Shown here: positions 32,476 through 36,265 of the stretch, one piece after another | How the letters are laid out: each line of letters opens with the position of its first letter | Position numbering within the stretch: position 1 is the stretch's first letter | DNA from: an uncultured Chelatococcus sp. | Lineage (GTDB): Bacteria > Pseudomonadota > Alphaproteobacteria > Rhizobiales > Beijerinckiaceae | DNA: 36,265 bases | Direction of reading: 5' to 3' | Assembly (NCBI GenBank): GCA_937863995.1 | Contig: CALMIK010000085.1 | Coordinates: 1 to 36,265, forward strand | Program-made: the position numbers and the translations under genes | The notes under the pieces: model-generated | Databases searched by the model: none | Told to the model about the DNA's origin: nothing | Seen by the model: the letters and a program-made list of their open reading frames with translations, nothing else

Positions 32476-33342
32476 ATGGATGCGGGCATCATCATCTCGG
32501 GGCTGGGCACGGGCGCCGTCTATGGCCTGATCGCTTTAGCCTACTTCCTCTTCACACGGGCGACGAAGGCCGTGAACTTCGCCATCGGCGCGTTCGTCAT
32601 GTTCGCCGCCATGCTGTCGGCCTACCTCGTCACTGTCGCGGAGGTGCCGGTGGCGCTGGCGACGCTTCTCGCGCTGGGGGCCGGCATCGCGCTGGTCTGG
32701 CTCGCGGAAGCGGGGGTGCTGCGCCCGATCATGGCGCGCACCACCGACGAGTTCGGCGCCGTCATGGCCATCGTCGCGCTCATGTTCGTGCTCGAGCAGC
32801 TTGCCGGAATCCTGTTCACTCGCAGGCCGCTCGTCGGCAAGCCGTTCGTGGACGGGATCATCCTCGTGGGCGACAGCTTCATCGAGTATCACACGATCCT
32901 GGTGCTCGCGGTCACGGTTCTCGTTTTCGCGGCGGTGGATCTGTGGCTGCGCAAGGGCCGCTACGGGCGCATGCTGCGGGCGGTCGGCGACAACGAGGCG
33001 GCGGCGCGCGTGCTCGGCCTGCCCGTGCGCCGCGCGAAGGGCGTGGCGATGGTGTGCACCGGCCTCGTGTGCGCCGTCGCCGGGGTGCTGGTGGTGTCGT
33101 ACACGCCGGTCAACTTCCACTCCAGCATCGGCTTTGCCATCCTCGGCTTCGTGGCCTTCGTGATCGGCGGGATGGGCAACGCCTGGGCGCCGCTCGCGGG
33201 CGGGCTGATCCTTGGCGTCATCGAGGCCCTGTCGGCCTACCTGCTGGGTGGCGGCGCGCGCGATTACGTGCTGCTGGCGCTGGTGCTGGTCATCTTCACG
33301 GTAAGGCCGCAAGGGCTGTTTCACATCGAGGTGCGGCTATGA
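32476..33342 (+). CDS. LivH-type ABC permease
   Basis: A 288-aa inner-membrane permease with about eight hydrophobic segments. It begins with the LivH-type GLGTGAVYGLIALAYFLFTRATKAVNFAIGAF stretch (family signature region), and the cytoplasmic EAA-like loop is GDNEAAARVLGLPVRRAKG. The C-terminal segment FAILGFVAFVIGGMGN and the RPQGLF ending are also typical. It pairs with the LivM-type permease next to it. The ATG at 32476 follows the binding-protein stop by 15 bp with GGAGGC as ribosome-binding site. Its stop overlaps the next start (ATGA). Confidence 0.93.
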   Translation: MDAGIIISGLGTGAVYGLIALAYFLFTRATKAVNFAIGAFVMFAAMLSAYLVTVAEVPVALATLLALGAGIALVWLAEAGVLRPIMARTTDEFGAVMAIVALMFVLEQLAGILFTRRPLVGKPFVDGIILVGDSFIEYHTILVLAVTVLVFAAVDLWLRKGRYGRMLRAVGDNEAAARVLGLPVRRAKGVAMVCTGLVCAVAGVLVVSYTPVNFHSSIGFAILGFVAFVIGGMGNAWAPLAGGLILGVIEALSAYLLGGGARDYVLLALVLVIFTVRPQGLFHIEVRL

Positions 33343-34379
33343 CTTCATTCGCGCACGCCCATGCCGATCCCCGCCCGAACGCCGTCACGGGCAAACGCCG
33401 CCTGCGCACGGAAGCGCTGGTGACGGCGGCCATCGGCCTCGGCGTCGTCCTGTTCGTCGGCGACAGCGCCTATTTGCAGGACCTTGCCATTCTCACCATC
33501 GCCTATGCGTTCCTGGGCATGGGGATGTACCTGCCGCTGGCGCTCGGGGGCCAGCTTTCTCTCGCCTACAACGCCTATTTCGCCATCGGCGCCTATTCGG
33601 TGGCGATCATGAGCGGCCTCGCGACTGGTCCGTTGCAGCAACTGGCGCTGTGGGCGTCCATTCCGGCGGGCGTCGCCACCGCCATGGCGACAGCGGCGGT
33701 GCTGGGCTTCGCGACGCGCAAACTTTCAGGCTTCCACCTTGCGGTGGCGACGCTCATGTTCGGCATCGCGGTCCATACCTTTCTCGTGCACAGCGACAGC
33801 CTCACCGGCGGCCCCACGGGGCTCGGCGGCATCCCCCGGCTCGTGCTCTTCGGCTGGGAGCTGGGCCGCAGCGAACTCGTCACCGCCGGCATCGTGTCGA
33901 TCTGGGTGGTGGCGACGCTGATCGCGCGCTTTCGCGTGTCGCTTGCGGGCATCGCGCTGCGGGTGCAGCGGGAGGCGCCGGCGGCGGCGGCGGCTAGCGG
34001 CGTGCCCCGGACCGCGCTGAAGATGTACGCGCTTGTCGCCGGCGCGGCGATCGCGAGCCTTGCCGGCATCCTGTTCGCGCTGATGAACCAGTTCGTGCTG
34101 CCGGAATCCTTTGGTCCGAAGGTGGTATTCCTGGTTCTGTTCATGCCCATTCTCGGCGGCATGTCGACGCCGTGGGGGGCGGTGCTCGGGGCGGTGCTCG
34201 TGGTGTATTTCACCTTCGGCTTCGATCTCTTCCAGGGCCCGGGCGCGTTGACGTTCGGCGTTCTGGCGCTGCTGGTGCTGCTGCTCGCGCCGACGGGGAT
34301 CATCGGCCTCGTGGGGCAGTTTTTCGGCTGGACCCGCCGCCGCCTCGGCCTTGGCGGGAAGGGAGGCGGCCATGAATGA
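33339..34379 (+). CDS. LivM-type ABC permease
   Basis: The second membrane subunit, 346 aa, with about eight hydrophobic segments. LivM hallmarks: LALGGQLSLAYNAYFAIGAYSVAI in the early membrane region, GPTGLGGIPR, the cytoplasmic loop VQREAPAAAAASGVPRTALK (EAA-type), and FVLPESFGPKVVFLVLFMPILGGMSTPWG near the end. A ~30-residue polar, His/Arg-containing N-terminal extension precedes the first membrane helix. The ATG at 33339 overlaps the LivH stop by 4 bp (ATGA). The last 8 bp overlap the LivG-type gene, so all transport genes are coupled. Confidence 0.92.
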   Translation: MTSFAHAHADPRPNAVTGKRRLRTEALVTAAIGLGVVLFVGDSAYLQDLAILTIAYAFLGMGMYLPLALGGQLSLAYNAYFAIGAYSVAIMSGLATGPLQQLALWASIPAGVATAMATAAVLGFATRKLSGFHLAVATLMFGIAVHTFLVHSDSLTGGPTGLGGIPRLVLFGWELGRSELVTAGIVSIWVVATLIARFRVSLAGIALRVQREAPAAAAASGVPRTALKMYALVAGAAIASLAGILFALMNQFVLPESFGPKVVFLVLFMPILGGMSTPWGAVLGAVLVVYFTFGFDLFQGPGALTFGVLALLVLLLAPTGIIGLVGQFFGWTRRRLGLGGKGGGHE

Positions 34380-35151
34380 GCGTTCGCATGTGGGCGAAGT
34401 CCTGTCGTGCCGCGATATTCATAAGTCCTACGGCGGGCTCAAGGTGCTGCGCGGCGTCACGCTCGGTGTGCGCCGGGGCGAGATCCTGGGGCTGACGGGC
34501 GCGAACGGCGCCGGGAAGTCGACGCTGATCGACGTGATATCGGGCCAGACCGCCTACACCTCGGGCGAGATTTGCATCGGCGGCGTGCCGGTGTCGCGCG
34601 AGGGCACGGCGCTCAGGGCGCAACTCGGGCTGGCGCGCTCGTTCCAGCGTCCGCAGGTGGCGCTGGAGCTGACGCTGCTCGACAACATCCGCGTCGCGCG
34701 GGCGGCGGCGGGGCTGTCCTCGCCCTACAGGATACTGTCGGCCTTCGTGCGCGGCTTCGTCGGGCCGGGCGACGACGACTGCGCCGAGATCGTCCGGGTG
34801 TGTGAGCAGTTGTCGCTGCGCGGCCTCGACCGTCTCGCCGCCGAAGTGACGTTCGGCGAGCTGCGCCTGCTCGAATTCGCGCGCGCGTTGCTGCTCAGGC
34901 CCAAGGTGATCGTGCTCGACGAGCCGTTTTCGGGTGTGGGGGACGCGGGCATCAACGGCATCATCGATGCCCTGCGGGCATTGCGCGCCGCCGGCTGCGC
35001 CATCCTGCTCGTGGATCACAACATCGATCTGCTCACGCCGCTCGTCGACCGCATGGCGTTGCTGGCGCAGGGCGAGATCGTCGTCGAGGGCGGCGTCGAC
35101 GCCTGTCTGGAAAGTCCGGTTTTCCGCAGCACCTACATCGGAGTGGCCTGA
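34372..35151 (+). CDS. LivG-type ABC ATPase with atypical signature motif
   Basis: A 259-aa ATPase. Walker A GANGAGKSTL, the Q-loop in ARSFQRPQVALELT, Walker B KVIVLDEPFSGV and the H-loop LLVDHNIDLL are all intact. The ABC signature, usually LSYGQQ or LSGGQ, reads VTFGELRLLEFARAL (residues 159-173): the Ser and both Gln are replaced. The rest of the subunit is normal, so it may still work in the heterodimer with LivF, whose signature is intact. The ATG at 34372 has GGGAGG upstream and overlaps the LivM end by 8 bp. Its TGA shares one base with the LivF start. Confidence 0.9.
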   Translation: MNERSHVGEVLSCRDIHKSYGGLKVLRGVTLGVRRGEILGLTGANGAGKSTLIDVISGQTAYTSGEICIGGVPVSREGTALRAQLGLARSFQRPQVALELTLLDNIRVARAAAGLSSPYRILSAFVRGFVGPGDDDCAEIVRVCEQLSLRGLDRLAAEVTFGELRLLEFARALLLRPKVIVLDEPFSGVGDAGINGIIDALRALRAAGCAILLVDHNIDLLTPLVDRMALLAQGEIVVEGGVDACLESPVFRSTYIGVA

Positions 35152-35894
35152 TGAGCGATACCTCCGTTCTGACAGTCAGCAACCTCGTGGTCCGCTACGG
35201 CAACGCCGAGGCCGTGTCACGCGCCGGGCTGACCGCCGCGTCCGGCAAGGTGACCGCCATCGTGGGGCCGAACGGCGCGGGCAAGAGCACGCTGCTTCAG
35301 GCCATCGTCGGCGGCCTGCGCAGCGCGGAAGGCGACGTGGTGTTGAAGGGGCGCTCCGTGGCGCGCCACAGCCCGACCGAACGCGGCAAGGCCGGCCTCG
35401 TGCTGGTGCCACAGGGCCGGCAGGTGTTTCCCGTGCTGACCGTGCGCGAAAACCTGCAGGTGATGGCGGATGCGTTGTCGCTGCCGCATGCGCGCATCGA
35501 CGAGGCGCTGCGGCGCTTTCCGGTGCTCATGGAAAGACGCGCGGTGCCGGCTGGCAGCCTGAGCGGCGGCGAGCAGCAGATGCTGGCTTTCGCCCGGGCG
35601 ATGATGTCGCGCCCTGCCGTGCTGCTGCTCGACGAGCCGACGCTTGGCCTCGCGCCCGTGATCGTCGCCGAGCTGACGCGGACCATCGACGCGCTGGCGG
35701 ACGATGGCGTCGCCGTTGTCGTCGCGGAACCGTCGATCCGGCTCATCCGCAATCAGGTCGATCGTGGCTACGTGATGATCCGGGGGCGGATGGTGGCGCA
35801 GGTGCAGGGCGCAGCCGAGCTCGAGCGGGCCTATCTGGAGACCATGGGCATGGCTCACCCCTCTGCGGCGCACGCCGGCGCGGCCATCCACTGA
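35151..35894 (+). CDS. LivF-type ABC ATPase
   Basis: The second, 247-aa ATPase of the importer. Walker A is GPNGAGKSTLL, the Q-loop VPQGRQVFPVLTVRENL, the signature LSGGEQQMLAFARAM and Walker B VLLLDEPTLGLAP. The switch region, which in LivF proteins is usually VEQN, reads VVAEPSIRLI. The composite site formed by this signature with the LivG Walker A should be competent, whereas the one using the LivG signature may be weakened. The start ATG is joined to the LivG stop in a TGATG overlap. The final ~15 residues are Ala/His-rich and variable. It is the last transport gene; a VOC gene follows after 100 bp. Confidence 0.93.
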   Translation: MSDTSVLTVSNLVVRYGNAEAVSRAGLTAASGKVTAIVGPNGAGKSTLLQAIVGGLRSAEGDVVLKGRSVARHSPTERGKAGLVLVPQGRQVFPVLTVRENLQVMADALSLPHARIDEALRRFPVLMERRAVPAGSLSGGEQQMLAFARAMMSRPAVLLLDEPTLGLAPVIVAELTRTIDALADDGVAVVVAEPSIRLIRNQVDRGYVMIRGRMVAQVQGAAELERAYLETMGMAHPSAAHAGAAIH

Positions 35895-35994
35895 ACGGCG
35901 CCGGCGCACCTCCGCGAGGATGGTCGCGCGCCAACTGTGACATATACATCAATAAAATTGACGAAATCGTTGAATTTCACCAAGGAGGATCAGC

Positions 35995-36265
35995 ATGATC
36001 AAGGGCGTTTACGGTATCAACATCGCCGTCAAGGATCTCGATGCGGCCACGCTGCGTTACGAGGCGCTGCTGGGCGTGAAGGCGACGGCGGTGTCGAGTT
36101 CCTTCTTCGCCTTTCCCGGCCTTGTCGGTTCGCAGTTCAACCTCAACGGCTTTCATCTCAACCTGATCGCGTCGCTCAGCGACGACACGTCGGTGGCGAA
36201 GTTCATCGAAAAGCGCGGGGAGGGCTTCTTCCTGCTGTCGCTCGAGGTCGACGGCATCGGCGGGG
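35995..36265 (+). CDS. VOC-superfamily protein, methylmalonyl-CoA epimerase-like, partial
   Basis: The first 90 residues of a VOC/glyoxalase-fold protein, cut by the right edge. It begins MIKGVYGINIAVKDLDAATL, followed by YEALLGVKATAV and NLNGFHLNLIAS, the beta-alpha-beta-beta-beta plan of VOC modules. Ligand His is replaced by Asn in GINIAV at the usual first metal position, so the metal site may differ. Similarity to methylmalonyl-CoA epimerase is only general. The ATG at 35995 has AAGGAGGATC upstream, a strong ribosome-binding site. It follows the LivF gene by 100 bp, which includes an AT-rich stretch that may hold its own promoter. Confidence 0.82.
   Translation, partial: MIKGVYGINIAVKDLDAATLRYEALLGVKATAVSSSFFAFPGLVGSQFNLNGFHLNLIASLSDDTSVAKFIEKRGEGFFLLSLEVDGIGG

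Noticed and set aside
32439..34379. A 646-residue fused permease frame beginning at 32439
   Set aside because: Its first ~300 residues are an out-of-frame reading of the LivH-type gene; the real LivM-type protein starts at 33339 in an ATGA overlap.
1..36265. CRISPR arrays, transposases, integrases, phage genes, tRNA or rRNA genes
   Set aside because: I looked for regular repeat-spacer patterns, DDE or recombinase motifs and cloverleaf or rRNA-like segments and found none that hold up.

Overview
The window is GC-rich DNA (roughly two-thirds G+C by eye) with dense, often overlapping operons. The separate trpG-trpD-trpC order, the many Tat/Sec-exported ABC binding proteins, the GntR/FCD and TetR regulators and the catabolic gene families suggest an alphaproteobacterium, most likely of the order Hyphomicrobiales. 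This is inferred from gene content only; no rRNA gene or other strong taxonomic marker is present. I see no tRNA, rRNA, CRISPR array, transposase or prophage.

Layout. (1) 1-2221, minus: tryptophan genes trpG-trpD-trpC, with trpC cut by the left edge. (2) 2590-8465: a small lipoprotein, a YceI-like periplasmic protein, a cupin, a large SARP-type regulator (winged helix, BTAD, TolB-like and TPR parts), a divergent Tat-exported amidohydrolase and a glyoxalase-type VOC protein. (3) 8743-17438, minus: a six-gene operon of a proline-racemase-family protein, an old-yellow-enzyme/demethylase-type flavoprotein, a GlpD-like FAD oxidoreductase and a PotABCD-like ABC importer with a fused permease. A divergent GntR/FCD regulator lies at 17772-18413. 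(4) 18588-27668, minus: thiolase, acyl-CoA ligase, enoyl-CoA hydratase/3-hydroxyacyl-CoA dehydrogenase fusion, SDR, long acyl-CoA dehydrogenase and a branched-chain-amino-acid-type binding protein, with a divergent GntR/FCD regulator at 27822-28559. (5) 28797 to the right edge, plus: TetR regulator, PaaK-like CoA ligase, a complete Liv-type ABC importer (binding protein, two permeases, two ATPases) and the start of a second VOC protein.

How the parts fit. Regions 3, 4 and 5 each look like an uptake-plus-catabolism unit with its own regulator. Region 3 probably imports and demethylates or oxidises an amine or imino acid. Its racemase-family member keeps the first catalytic Cys but has Gly at both the Asp and the Cys of the second active-site motif, so it is unlikely to be an ordinary proline racemase or hydroxyproline epimerase. 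Region 4 encodes a full set of beta-oxidation steps for an unknown carboxylic acid, with a binding protein but no permease of its own. Region 5 imports and probably CoA-activates an aromatic or related acid.

The best candidate for something undescribed is region 3. Its control region is unusually readable: a -35/-10 pair on each strand, with a GTATAC-centred palindrome over each -10, which predicts co-repression of the operon and the regulator. Region 4 has a comparably clear candidate operator, a perfect 7-3-7 inverted repeat nested in a second 9-bp inverted repeat.
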